A DNA stretch of 64,000 nucleotides from Rhizobium sp. SL86 (GTDB taxonomy: Bacteria > Pseudomonadota > Alphaproteobacteria > Rhizobiales > Rhizobiaceae). Every line of letters starts with the position of its first letter. The first letter of the stretch is position 1. Shown piece after piece: positions 56,840 through 64,000 of this stretch. The position numbers and the translations under genes are program-made. Location of the stretch: the NCBI RefSeq assembly GCF_026672545.1, contig NZ_JAPPRJ010000001.1, positions 372,001 through 436,000 on the forward strand. Reading direction: 5' to 3'. The notes under the pieces were generated by a model. The model saw only the letters and a list, made by a program, of their open reading frames with translations. It did not search any database and had not been told where the DNA came from.

Positions 56840-57841
56840 TCACCCCAGCGTCATGACGATCTTGCCAATATGGCTGCTCGATTCCATCAGCCGGTGGGCT
56901 TCCACCACCTGATCGAAGGGCAGCACCGTGTGGATGACGGGCGCGACTTTGCCGCTTTCGAGGAGCGGCCAGACCTGGTCCTGCAATTCGTCGCGGATGG
57001 CGCGTTTTTCTTCCGCCGTACGCGGGCGCATGGTGGAGCCGGTGACCGTCAGGCGTTTGACCATGATCGGGCGCAGGTCGACCTTTTCGGCGACGTTGCC
57101 GCCCAAGAAGGCGATGATCGACAGGCAGCCGTCCTTGGCGAGCACGGAGAGGTTCTTTTCGAAATAGGCGGCGCCGATCATGTCGAGCACGACATCGACG
57201 CCCTTGCCACCGGTCGCTTCCTTGATGACGGCGGCGAAATCCTCGGTCTTGTAATTGATGGCGCGCGCGGCCCCCAGCGCTTCGCAGGCCGCACATTTTT
57301 CCGCCGAGCCGGCGGTGGCATAGACGGTTGCGCCAAACGCCTTGGCAAGCTGGATCGCGGTCGTGCCGATGCCGGAGGTGCCTCCGTGGATCAGCACGCT
57401 TTCGCCTTCCGTCAGCCCGGCCATCTGGAAGAGATTGGCCCAGACCGTGAAGAAGGTTTCCGGCAGCGCCGCCGCCTTGACGGCATCATAACCCTTTGGC
57501 GCGTGCAGCGTCTGTCCGGCCGGCAGCACGCAATAGTCCGCATAACCCCCGCCATTGGCGAGACCGCAGACGAGGTCTCCGATTGCGAACTCGCTGACAC
57601 CTTCGCCAAGCGCCACGATTTTGCCTGCCACTTCCAGGCCGAGGATCGGGCTTGCATCCTTCGGCGGCGGATAGGTTCCCTGGCGCTGGGCGACATCCGG
57701 GCGGTTGATACCGGCTGCCTCGACGCGCACGAGGACCTCTCCGGCCTTCGGCTGCGGCACCGGGCCGTTCGCAAAGGTCATCACCTCGGGAGCGCCAAAA
57801 CCTGGCAGATCCACATGACGCATGGTGGCGGGAAGGGTCAT
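56840..57841 (-). CDS. NAD(P)H quinone oxidoreductase (zeta-crystallin/QOR type)
   Basis: A 333-residue medium-chain dehydrogenase/reductase without catalytic zinc: [17 protein letters not shown] at the start, [31 protein letters not shown], Rossmann motif [23 protein letters not shown] (in part) and [17 protein letters not shown]. It matches the PIG3-like subgroup that reduces quinones or reactive aldehydes with NADPH. Start MTLPATM follows AGGAGGA at slightly long spacing. Ends 28 bases from the ParE gene, convergent. Confidence 0.9.
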   Translation of the reverse strand: MTLPATMRHVDLPGFGAPEVMTFANGPVPQPKAGEVLVRVEAAGINRPDVAQRQGTYPPPKDASPILGLEVAGKIVALGEGVSEFAIGDLVCGLANGGGYADYCVLPAGQTLHAPKGYDAVKAAALPETFFTVWANLFQMAGLTEGESVLIHGGTSGIGTTAIQLAKAFGATVYATAGSAEKCAACEALGAARAINYKTEDFAAVIKEATGGKGVDVVLDMIGAAYFEKNLSVLAKDGCLSIIAFLGGNVAEKVDLRPIMVKRLTVTGSTMRPRTAEEKRAIRDELQDQVWPLLESGKVAPVIHTVLPFDQVVEAHRLMESSSHIGKIVMTLG

Positions 57842-57928
57842 CGGCAAAACGTCCTCCTGTTCGGAGAACCGATGTAGGACACGAGGCACCGATTGAAAAG
57901 GCGGCGCGCTGACGCGCCCCCATTCAAC

Positions 57929-59734
57929 CTAATGGTTTTCGCCAAACGTGCTGAACACCAACCCGCCGTCGCTGTCCTTCGCCTCCGCCTTGACGGCGGC
58001 GATTGCGGCGCTGATGCCACCGATATCGTCGAGCAGCAGACCCTGCGGCAGTTCCAGCACGCCGATCGAGCAGCGCAGGAGCGGGAATTCCCGTTCGGTG
58101 CCGCTGCGGTCATGCCCACGGATGCGGCCGGCGGCACGATCTTCGGCCGAATAGAGTTCCACCACATCATCGTGGAAATCCGACAGCAGCCGCTCCAGGA
58201 TTTCCGACAGTTCGTCGCGCGACCAGTCGTTGAGGCCGATGAAGAAATCGTCGCCGCCGACATGGCCGAGAAAATCGCCTTCCGAGAAGAAATAACGGCG
58301 CATCAGGGCGGCAAACAGGGTGATCGCGTGGTCACCCATCTGGAAACCGTAATGATCGTTGAACGGCTTGAAATAATCGAAATCGCAGTAGCAGAAGAAG
58401 CGCGGCTGATCGTCGTCGCGGCCGGCCTCCTGCATGAAATCGCGGATGGCGCGATTGCCGGGCAGGCCGGTCAGCGGGTTCTGGTCCTGCGCCACCTTCA
58501 GCTGCTTTTCGTTGATGACCTTGATCAGCGAGGCGGCGGAAACCACGCCGGCATAACGCATGTTCTCGGTCAGGATCACGCAGTCGCTGCCGTCCATGTT
58601 GGCAAAAATGTTCATCAGCCGCTCGGCATTCGCATCAAGGCCAACGATCGGCGCGCCCTCGACGAAATGCGAGATGGAGCGCTCGTAGATCTTGTTCTTC
58701 AGAAGATCACGACCGAAGGGACGGTAGATATATTCCTTCAGGTGGTATTCGCTGATGATGCCGCGCGGCTCGCCATTGGCGTTCAAGACCGGGAAAAAGG
58801 ACTGGCGCGGATTGCTGCGGAACAGTTCGAAAACGTGATCAACGCTTTCGTGCTCGAAAACGGTCGGCAGCATCTCGATCTGTTTGCGGATGAGGATTTC
58901 GTCGAGCGACTGGCTGGAGCGGCGGCTGCGGCCGAGATCGGCCAAATGCGGGAACCCCGACTGCAGTTCGCTGACGAAGGTGGTGGGCCTTGCGATGAAC
59001 CAGCCCTGCACCATGTCGACGCCGAATTCGCGGCAGGCGAGGAATTCCGCCTCGGTCTCCACACCCTCGGCAATCACCCGAATGCCGAGCACATGGGCGA
59101 TGTTGACGATGTTGCGCACCAGGTGGCGCTTGCGCGGGCTCTCTTCCAGCCCGGCGATGAAGTGACGGTCGACCTTCAGATAGTCGACCGGGAAATCGCA
59201 CAGAAGCTTCATTTCCCCGTGGCCGACGCCGAAATCATCGATGGCGAGCTTGAAACCCGCCTTGCGCATTTTGGCGATCAGTTCGGCAAAGGCCGGATCA
59301 CGGGTATTGTCGAACCGTTCCGACAGTTCGAAGCAGACCGAAGAGGGCGGGATCTTTGCCTTCTGCAGATGCTGGACCAGTTTTTCCAGCACGTAATCCC
59401 CATGCTGGATCAGGCGGTGATCGAGATTGATGAAAAGCGTGTTGTGGGCAAAATCCGACAGGGTTGAGAATTTGGCGAGCGCGCGCGCGGCCGTCATCTG
59501 TTCCAGGCCCAGCAGTTGCCCGGCCTTCGCCGCGGTATCCAGCAGGTCGAGCGGGGTCTCGAAACCCAGACGCTCATACCCGCGCATCAGCGTTTCGTAA
59601 CCGAAGACCCTGCCGGTGGCGACTTCGACGATGGGCTGGAAGGCTGCTTCCAGGACCAGTTTTGACAGCGGTAACAGCTGATCGTTGGCGTAACGCCTCA
59701 GCACTCCGGTTTCGAGCGGCAATGCGCCTGACAT
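57929..59734 (-). CDS. EAL-CBS-GGDEF composite c-di-GMP signalling protein
   Basis: A 601-residue protein with unusual order: EAL domain first (FGYETLMRGYE, CFELSER, DDFGVGHGEM, AEGVETEAEF, QGWFIARP), a middle part with two CBS-like modules (PTVFEHESVDHVFELFRSN; NANAERLMNIF), and a C-terminal GGDEF domain (QNPLTGLPGNRAI, FDYFKPFNDHYGFQMGD, HVGGDDFFIG). EAL reads ETL and GGDEF reads GGDDF, both often active. The Lys in DYLKVDRHF and the glutamates of the metal site are present, so phosphodiesterase activity is likely; GGDDF may bind GTP or synthesize. CBS may sense adenyl nucleotides. Start at 59734 by ribosome-site position. Confidence 0.9.
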   Translation of the reverse strand: MSGALPLETGVLRRYANDQLLPLSKLVLEAAFQPIVEVATGRVFGYETLMRGYERLGFETPLDLLDTAAKAGQLLGLEQMTAARALAKFSTLSDFAHNTLFINLDHRLIQHGDYVLEKLVQHLQKAKIPPSSVCFELSERFDNTRDPAFAELIAKMRKAGFKLAIDDFGVGHGEMKLLCDFPVDYLKVDRHFIAGLEESPRKRHLVRNIVNIAHVLGIRVIAEGVETEAEFLACREFGVDMVQGWFIARPTTFVSELQSGFPHLADLGRSRRSSQSLDEILIRKQIEMLPTVFEHESVDHVFELFRSNPRQSFFPVLNANGEPRGIISEYHLKEYIYRPFGRDLLKNKIYERSISHFVEGAPIVGLDANAERLMNIFANMDGSDCVILTENMRYAGVVSAASLIKVINEKQLKVAQDQNPLTGLPGNRAIRDFMQEAGRDDDQPRFFCYCDFDYFKPFNDHYGFQMGDHAITLFAALMRRYFFSEGDFLGHVGGDDFFIGLNDWSRDELSEILERLLSDFHDDVVELYSAEDRAAGRIRGHDRSGTEREFPLLRCSIGVLELPQGLLLDDIGGISAAIAAVKAEAKDSDGGLVFSTFGENH

Positions 59735-59842
59735 GCGGGTCCCCACCTTGATACGCAATACAATTGCGGGTGAAGCTCACACGCCAATCATCAAGGAATC
59801 GTTGACCGAATGTGAAGGTTTAATGAAACCGCAAACCCTCAA

Positions 59843-60397
59843 TTAGCGGGCTCTTTTGGCGGCCAGAGCGACCGCAACGAGTGCCCAGCCCTGGAAGATC
59901 AAATCGACTGCCAGGAAGAGACCGAGGACCCAGACGCTGTTGACCGGCCATCCCAGTGCGATCACGAGGCCGGCAAGGGCGGTGATGGCGCCGCCGACCA
60001 TGATCCAGCCCGCCCCCATCATGGGCCGCATCCGATTGCCGGCCCAGAGGCGGACAAGGCCGGCGGCAATCAGGGCAATCGCCATGAACAGGGTGAAGAC
60101 CGCCGCCGTCAGGGCCGGATTGGCAAAGGCGAGGAAGCCGGCAATCGTATAGAGCGCACCGCTGAGCCCCCAGTAGAGCCAGTCCCGCCACGCCTTGACC
60201 TGGAAGGCATGCACGAGGTGCAGAATACCGGCGACCAGCATGAGAGCACCGAGATAAAAGACAGAGGCCACGGTGGCGAGCAGCAGATTGGCGAGCGCCA
60301 GCGTGCCACCCACGAGCGCGAGAATACCGAGGGCAAGAAACCAGCCCCACTTGTTGTGCAGCTGATGCGGATCGGGTCGGGCAAACAGATCGGTCAT
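59843..60397 (-). CDS. HdeD family membrane protein (DUF308)
   Basis: A 184-residue protein with six hydrophobic spans made of DUF308 repeats: FLALGILALVGGTLALANLLLATVAS (in part), LYTIAGFLAFANPALTAAVFTL, IMVGGAITALAGLVIALGWP. HdeD is an acid-resistance membrane protein in E. coli; for rhizobia the role is not known. The start MTDLFARP follows AAGGAGGG. Single gene, divergent from betI, upstream of the EAL gene. Confidence 0.86.
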   Translation of the reverse strand: MTDLFARPDPHQLHNKWGWFLALGILALVGGTLALANLLLATVASVFYLGALMLVAGILHLVHAFQVKAWRDWLYWGLSGALYTIAGFLAFANPALTAAVFTLFMAIALIAAGLVRLWAGNRMRPMMGAGWIMVGGAITALAGLVIALGWPVNSVWVLGLFLAVDLIFQGWALVAVALAAKRAR

Positions 60398-60505
60398 GAA
60401 ACCCTCCTTCACGAAAGCTATGGCCAGATTAATACCAAGGACATGGGCCTGGATTGATCGGGGTCAAGCGCCCGCAGATTGCTCCCCAATGGGGCCGGAT
60501 TTTTA

Positions 60506-60525
60506 TTGATTGATCAGTCAATCAA
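60506..60525. promoter_or_regulatory. BetI operator
   Basis: TTGATTGA-TCAG-TCAATCAA is an 8-bp perfect inverted repeat about 31 bases before betI, within an AT-rich promoter-like stretch. BetI of other bacteria binds a similar ATTGATTGA...TCAATCAAT palindrome; choline releases it. Confidence 0.82.
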
Positions 60526-60556
60526 AAATATGCTGCTGCCCATCGTGGAGTGTGAC

Positions 60557-61168
60557 ATGCCCAAGCTTGGAATGGAGCCGGTGCGCCGAAAGGCCCTGGT
60601 GGATGCGACCCTGAAGACGATCGGAACACATGGTTCGCTGGATGTGACCATGTCCGATATCGCGCGCGAAGCGGGGGTCTCCCCGGCGCTGGCGCATCAT
60701 TATTTCGGCAGCAAGCAGCAGCTCCTGATCGCGACGATCCGGAGTCTTTTGAATCGCTTGCGCGCCGATGCTGTCACGGCCCTTCAACACGCTCACACGC
60801 CACGTGAACGGATTTCGGCAATCATCCGCATTTCCTTCCAGGCCGACCAGTTCGCGCCGGAAACCGTGGCGGCCTGGCTTGCCTTTTATGTCGAGGCGCA
60901 ACGTTCGGAAGAGACCCGCCGGCTGCTGGTGATCTATGCCCGCCGCCTGCACTCCAATCTGATGCATGCACTGAAGGCGCTCACCCCTCCCCTTTCCGCT
61001 GCAAGGATTGCAGAGGGCACCGCCGCCATGATCGACGGGCTCTATATCCGGCAGTCCCTGCGCGCCGCACCGCTGTCCATCGATGCCTCTGTCACATTGG
61101 TCGAGGATTATGTGGCGGGGCAGCTCGCTGCCGTTCAAACCCCTTTTCCGTCCGGAGACAGATCATGA
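60557..61168 (+). CDS. betI: Transcriptional repressor BetI (TetR family)
   Basis: A 203-residue TetR-family repressor of glycine-betaine synthesis: [19 protein letters not shown] (BetI N-terminus), HTH ([29 protein letters not shown], in part) and a choline-sensing domain ([33 protein letters not shown], in part). The start MPKLG matches the family and follows GGAG. Its TGA stop overlaps the ATG of betB (ATGA), so the genes are translationally coupled. The palindrome upstream implies self-repression relieved by choline. Confidence 0.95.
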   Translation: MPKLGMEPVRRKALVDATLKTIGTHGSLDVTMSDIAREAGVSPALAHHYFGSKQQLLIATIRSLLNRLRADAVTALQHAHTPRERISAIIRISFQADQFAPETVAAWLAFYVEAQRSEETRRLLVIYARRLHSNLMHALKALTPPLSAARIAEGTAAMIDGLYIRQSLRAAPLSIDASVTLVEDYVAGQLAAVQTPFPSGDRS

Positions 61169-62628
61169 AAGCCCAGCCCCAAGCCTCCCATTTCATTGAC
61201 GGCGCTTATGTCGAGGACGAAGCCGGCACGGTGATCGAGAGCATCTTTCCGGCGACCGGCGAGGTGATTGCCAAGCTGCATGCCGCGACACCGGCGATCG
61301 TGGAAAAGGCGATTGCCTCGGCCAAACGGGCGCAGGGCGAATGGGCGGCGATGAGCCCGACGGCGCGCGGACGCGTGCTGAAAAAGGCGGCCGAGATCAT
61401 GCGGGAGCGCAACCGCGAACTCTCCGAACTCGAGACGCTCGATACCGGCAAGCCGATCCAGGAAACCATCGTTGCCGACCCCACCTCCGGCGCCGACAGC
61501 CTCGAATTCTTCGGCGGCATCATCGCGTCAGCTCTGAACGGCAGCCATATCCCGTTGGGTTCCGATTTCGCCTATACCAAGCGCGTTCCCCTCGGCGTCG
61601 TCGTCGGCATCGGCGCCTGGAACTATCCGCAGCAGATCGCCTGCTGGAAGGCGGCCCCGGCGCTGGCCGCCGGCAATGCCATGGTGTTCAAGCCGTCCGA
61701 AGTGACACCGCTCGGGGCGCTGAAGATCGCCGAGATCCTGATCGAGGCCGGCCTGCCGAAAGGCGTGTTCAACGTGATCCAGGGCGACCGGGACACCGGA
61801 CCGCTGCTTGTTTCCCATCCCGATGTGGCGAAGGTCTCGCTCACCGGCTCCGTTCCGACGGGCCGCAAGGTGGCAGGTGCCGCCGCCGGGCAGCTAAAAC
61901 ATGTCACCATGGAGCTTGGCGGCAAATCCCCGCTGATCGTGTTCGACGATGCGGATCTCGAAGGAGCGATTTCCGGCGCCATGCTCGGCAATTTTTATTC
62001 GACCGGCCAGGTCTGCTCCAACGGCACCCGTGTTTTCGTGCACCGGGCGCTGAAAGAGCGCTTCCTTGCCCGCCTGAAGGAGCGCACGGAAGCGATCGTG
62101 CTCGGCGATCCGCAGGACGAAGCGACCCAGATGGGGCCCCTCGTTTCGCAGGCCCAGCGGGAGAAGGTGCTCGCCTATATCGAAAAGGGCAAGGCAGAAG
62201 GTGCCACGCTCCTTACCGGCGGCGGCATTCCGAACAGCGTCTCCGGCGAAGGTTTTTACGTGCAGCCGACCGTGTTTGCCGATGTGACGGACGACATGGT
62301 GATTGCGCGGGAAGAGATCTTTGGTCCGGTGATGTGCGTCCTGGATTTCGATGACGAAGACGAGGTGATTGCGCGCGCCAATGCCACCGAATTCGGGCTG
62401 GCCGCCGGTGTCTTCACCGCCGACATTTCCCGCGCTCACCGGGTGGTGGACCGGCTGGAGGCCGGCACGTTGTGGATCAACACCTACAATCTCTGCCCGG
62501 TCGAAATCCCCTTCGGCGGCTCGAAACAGTCCGGCTTCGGACGGGAGAATTCGGCCGCGGCGCTGGAGCATTATTCCGAGCTGAAGACGGTCTATGTCGG
62601 CATGGGCAGATGCGAGGCGCCGTATTGA
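61165..62628 (+). CDS. betB: Betaine aldehyde dehydrogenase
   Basis: A 487-residue NAD-dependent aldehyde dehydrogenase that oxidises betaine aldehyde to glycine betaine. Seen: [16 protein letters not shown] start, [20 protein letters not shown] (the 'WNYP' motif), [21 protein letters not shown], catalytic Glu in [11 protein letters not shown] (about residue 251) and catalytic Cys in [13 protein letters not shown] (about 284), [14 protein letters not shown], and [23 protein letters not shown] (in part), a BetB signature. Coupled to betI; betA lies 470 bases downstream. In several rhizobia betC (choline sulfatase) lies between betI and betB; it is absent here. Confidence 0.96.
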   Translation: MKAQPQASHFIDGAYVEDEAGTVIESIFPATGEVIAKLHAATPAIVEKAIASAKRAQGEWAAMSPTARGRVLKKAAEIMRERNRELSELETLDTGKPIQETIVADPTSGADSLEFFGGIIASALNGSHIPLGSDFAYTKRVPLGVVVGIGAWNYPQQIACWKAAPALAAGNAMVFKPSEVTPLGALKIAEILIEAGLPKGVFNVIQGDRDTGPLLVSHPDVAKVSLTGSVPTGRKVAGAAAGQLKHVTMELGGKSPLIVFDDADLEGAISGAMLGNFYSTGQVCSNGTRVFVHRALKERFLARLKERTEAIVLGDPQDEATQMGPLVSQAQREKVLAYIEKGKAEGATLLTGGGIPNSVSGEGFYVQPTVFADVTDDMVIAREEIFGPVMCVLDFDDEDEVIARANATEFGLAAGVFTADISRAHRVVDRLEAGTLWINTYNLCPVEIPFGGSKQSGFGRENSAAALEHYSELKTVYVGMGRCEAPY

Positions 62629-62655
62629 GATGAGGGATACCGTCGCGCAAGCTCG

Positions 62656-62838
62656 CCCCCCTCTGCCCTGCCGGCTGCGGCCGGAGTGGCATGGCGGGTT
62701 CGCCTGCGCCCCCCTCATCCGCCCTTCGGGCACCTTCTCCCCGATGGGGAGAAGAGGGAGACCGCGGTCACGCCTGCGACTGCTCCTCTCCCCTCGGGGA
62801 GAGGGTGGCCGAGCGGAGCGGAGGCCGGGTGAGGGAGC
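62656..62838. repeat. RIME-like element inside the bet operon
   Basis: Arms are CCCCCCTCTGCCCTGCCGGC at 62656, a CTTCTCCCCGATGGGGAGAAG hairpin near 62732 (in part), and CTCCTCTCCCCTCGGGGAG with GGCCGGGTGAGGG near 62784-62836. It lies between betB and betA and could weaken or modulate transcription of betA. Confidence 0.68.
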
Positions 62839-62872
62839 GGCAGGGCAAAAACGTCACATCGCCGCCCACCCC

Positions 62873-63001
62873 TCACCGCACGATGTCGTCGAGATCCACC
62901 TTCAATGCCGCCGCGATGCGCTTCAGCACATCGACGGAGCCGGTCTTTTTGCCGCTTTCGATTTCGGAGAGATAGGGCTGCGACACCACGACTTCCCTCA
63001 T
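62873..63001 (-). pseudogene. Fragment of an XRE-family HTH regulator
   Basis: Leftward ATG at 62999-63001 opens 42 codons: REVVVSQPYLSEIESGKKTGSVDVLKRIAAALKVDLDDIV, quoted here in two parts: VSQPYLSEIESGKKTGSVDV and LKRIAAALKVDLDDIV. This is the recognition half of a Cro/CI helix-turn-helix; helix one and the rest of a normal 60-residue domain are missing upstream, replaced by unrelated sequence. It lies antisense within the bet operon, beside a RIME element. It looks like a degraded gene or a foreign fragment carried with the repeat. Confidence 0.6.
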
Positions 63002-63097
63002 CGCTCCACCGTCGCCCTCAGCAATACAGCCGCCTCGAATTATTGCATTACGCGATACCACCGTCACTCCATCCACTGAACCCGCTGGATTTCCTCC

Positions 63098-64000
63098 ATG
63101 TCCTACCAGGCAGATTTCGTCATCATCGGTTCCGGCTCCGCAGGGGCTGCCATGGCCTACCGGCTTTCGGAAGACGGCAAGCATTCGGTCATCGTGCTGG
63201 AATTCGGCGGCTCGGATATCGGCCCCTTCGTGCAGATGCCCGCGGCCCTTGCCTTTCCGATGAACATGGAGCGCTACAACTGGGGTTATCTCTCCGAACC
63301 CGAGCCGCATCTCAACAACCGGCGGATGATTGCCCCGCGCGGCAAGGTGATCGGTGGCTCATCCTCGATCAACGGCATGGTTTATGTGCGCGGCCACGCG
63401 GAAGACTTCAACCGCTGGGAGGAGATGGGCGCCACCGGCTGGGCCTATGCGGACGTGCTACCCTATTTCAAGCGGCAGGAACATGCCCATGGCGGCGAGG
63501 ATGGCTGGCGGGGTGCGGATGGGCCGCTGCATGTGCGGCGCGGCGAGGTCAAAAACCCGCTCTACCGCGCCTTTATCGAGGCGGGCCGGCAGGCCGGTTT
63601 TCCGGTGACGGAGGATTATAACGGCTCGAAACAGGAGGGGTTCGGCCTGATGGAGCAGACGAGCTGGGCCGGCCGGCGCTGGTCCACGGCGAATGCCTAT
63701 CTCAAACCCGCCCTAAAGCGGGAAAACTGCCGGCTCATCCGCTGTTTTGCCCGCAAGGTCGTCATGGAGGGTCGCCGCGCCGTCGGCGTCGAGGTCGAGA
63801 TCGGTGGCAAGATCGAGGTGATCCGGGCAAACCGCGAGGTGATCGTGGCGGCCTCCGCCTTCAACTCGCCAAAAATCCTGATGTTGTCCGGCATCGGGCC
63901 GGCCGCGCATCTGAAGGATATGGGCATCGACGTGGTGGCCGACCGGCCGGGTGTTGGCCAGAACCTGCAGGATCATCTGGAATATTACCACCAGTTCAAA
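63098..64000 (+). CDS. betA: Choline dehydrogenase, N-terminal 301 residues, cut by window end
   Basis: A GMC-family FAD oxidoreductase that oxidises choline to betaine aldehyde. The N-terminal FAD motif is [17 protein letters not shown], followed by GMC signature 1 ([20 protein letters not shown]), [18 protein letters not shown] and GMC signature 2 ([21 protein letters not shown], in part). The reading frame stays open to base 64000; about 250 residues should remain. ATG 63098 follows a weak site (GGATTT). Last gene of betI-betB-betA, separated from betB by a repeat and an HTH fragment; membrane-associated in other bacteria. Confidence 0.95.
   Translation, partial: MSYQADFVIIGSGSAGAAMAYRLSEDGKHSVIVLEFGGSDIGPFVQMPAALAFPMNMERYNWGYLSEPEPHLNNRRMIAPRGKVIGGSSSINGMVYVRGHAEDFNRWEEMGATGWAYADVLPYFKRQEHAHGGEDGWRGADGPLHVRRGEVKNPLYRAFIEAGRQAGFPVTEDYNGSKQEGFGLMEQTSWAGRRWSTANAYLKPALKRENCRLIRCFARKVVMEGRRAVGVEVEIGGKIEVIRANREVIVAASAFNSPKILMLSGIGPAAHLKDMGIDVVADRPGVGQNLQDHLEYYHQFK

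Noticed and set aside
57893..59467. Long plus-strand frame antisense to the EAL-GGDEF gene
   Set aside because: No motif; the minus strand has EAL and GGDEF signatures in order.

Overview
The window looks like a chromosomal stretch of a Rhizobiaceae bacterium (Rhizobium/Agrobacterium/Ensifer relatives). The reasons are high GC throughout, the betI-betB-betA order at the right end, a zinc-type asparaginase of the Rhizobium etli kind, a cytochrome c', an Ohr/OhrR pair, ExoD, a Tat-exported beta-helix repeat protein of a family known from rhizobia, the 'cisplatin-response' ATP-dependent DNA ligase with its exonuclease, and at least seven intergenic palindromic repeats of the rhizobial RIME kind. 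I see no rRNA, tRNA, CRISPR array, IS element or prophage.

Layout. 1-6.4 kb: cytochrome c' (cut by the window edge), an ADP-ribose-type phosphoesterase, a LysE exporter divergent from a WYL-domain regulator with a striking shared operator, Fe/Mn superoxide dismutase, HicAB, and a branched-chain-type aminotransferase. 6.5-20.2 kb: a stress and export region in which regulators sit next to what they probably control: LysR/MFS, OhrR/Ohr, MarR with a DUF899-DUF1579-VOC operon, SoxR with an MFS pump, and two alpha/beta hydrolases behind OhrR-like boxes. 20.3-26.1 kb: HNH nuclease, a DUF2243 membrane fusion, an aminoglycoside-phosphotransferase-like kinase, then a three-gene operon of an amino-acid adenylating ligase, a carrier protein and a GNAT-like protein, translationally coupled. 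This is the best candidate for an undescribed pathway. 26.1-34.1 kb: DUF559, a HerA-like ATPase (DUF853), YihY, a second PRPP synthetase, then a less GC-rich accessory patch (nucleotidyltransferase, an aminoacyl-tRNA-synthetase-like OB-fold fragment, GNAT, SnoaL-like).

34.1-45.4 kb: cell-wall genes (D,D-carboxypeptidase with SPOR domain, two L,D-transpeptidases), a NYN nuclease, a secreted hydrolase, a PIN toxin-antitoxin pair, DNA ligase plus exonuclease separated by two repeat elements, and a MarR/MFS pair. 45.4-60.4 kb: two c-di-GMP signalling proteins, the Tat beta-helix protein, two glutathione S-transferases, LysR and DeoR regulators, asparaginase, DUF3750, a tiny antisense-oriented transcription unit with an extreme Shine-Dalgarno sequence, a ParDE pair, a quinone oxidoreductase and an HdeD protein. 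60.5-64 kb: the choline-to-glycine-betaine operon betI-betB-(repeat and HTH fragment)-betA, with betA cut by the window end.

Overall the region is housekeeping-accessory: oxidative, electrophile and osmotic stress, efflux, envelope remodelling and local regulation, with short divergent regulator-target modules as the recurring design. GC comparisons below are by eye, not counted.
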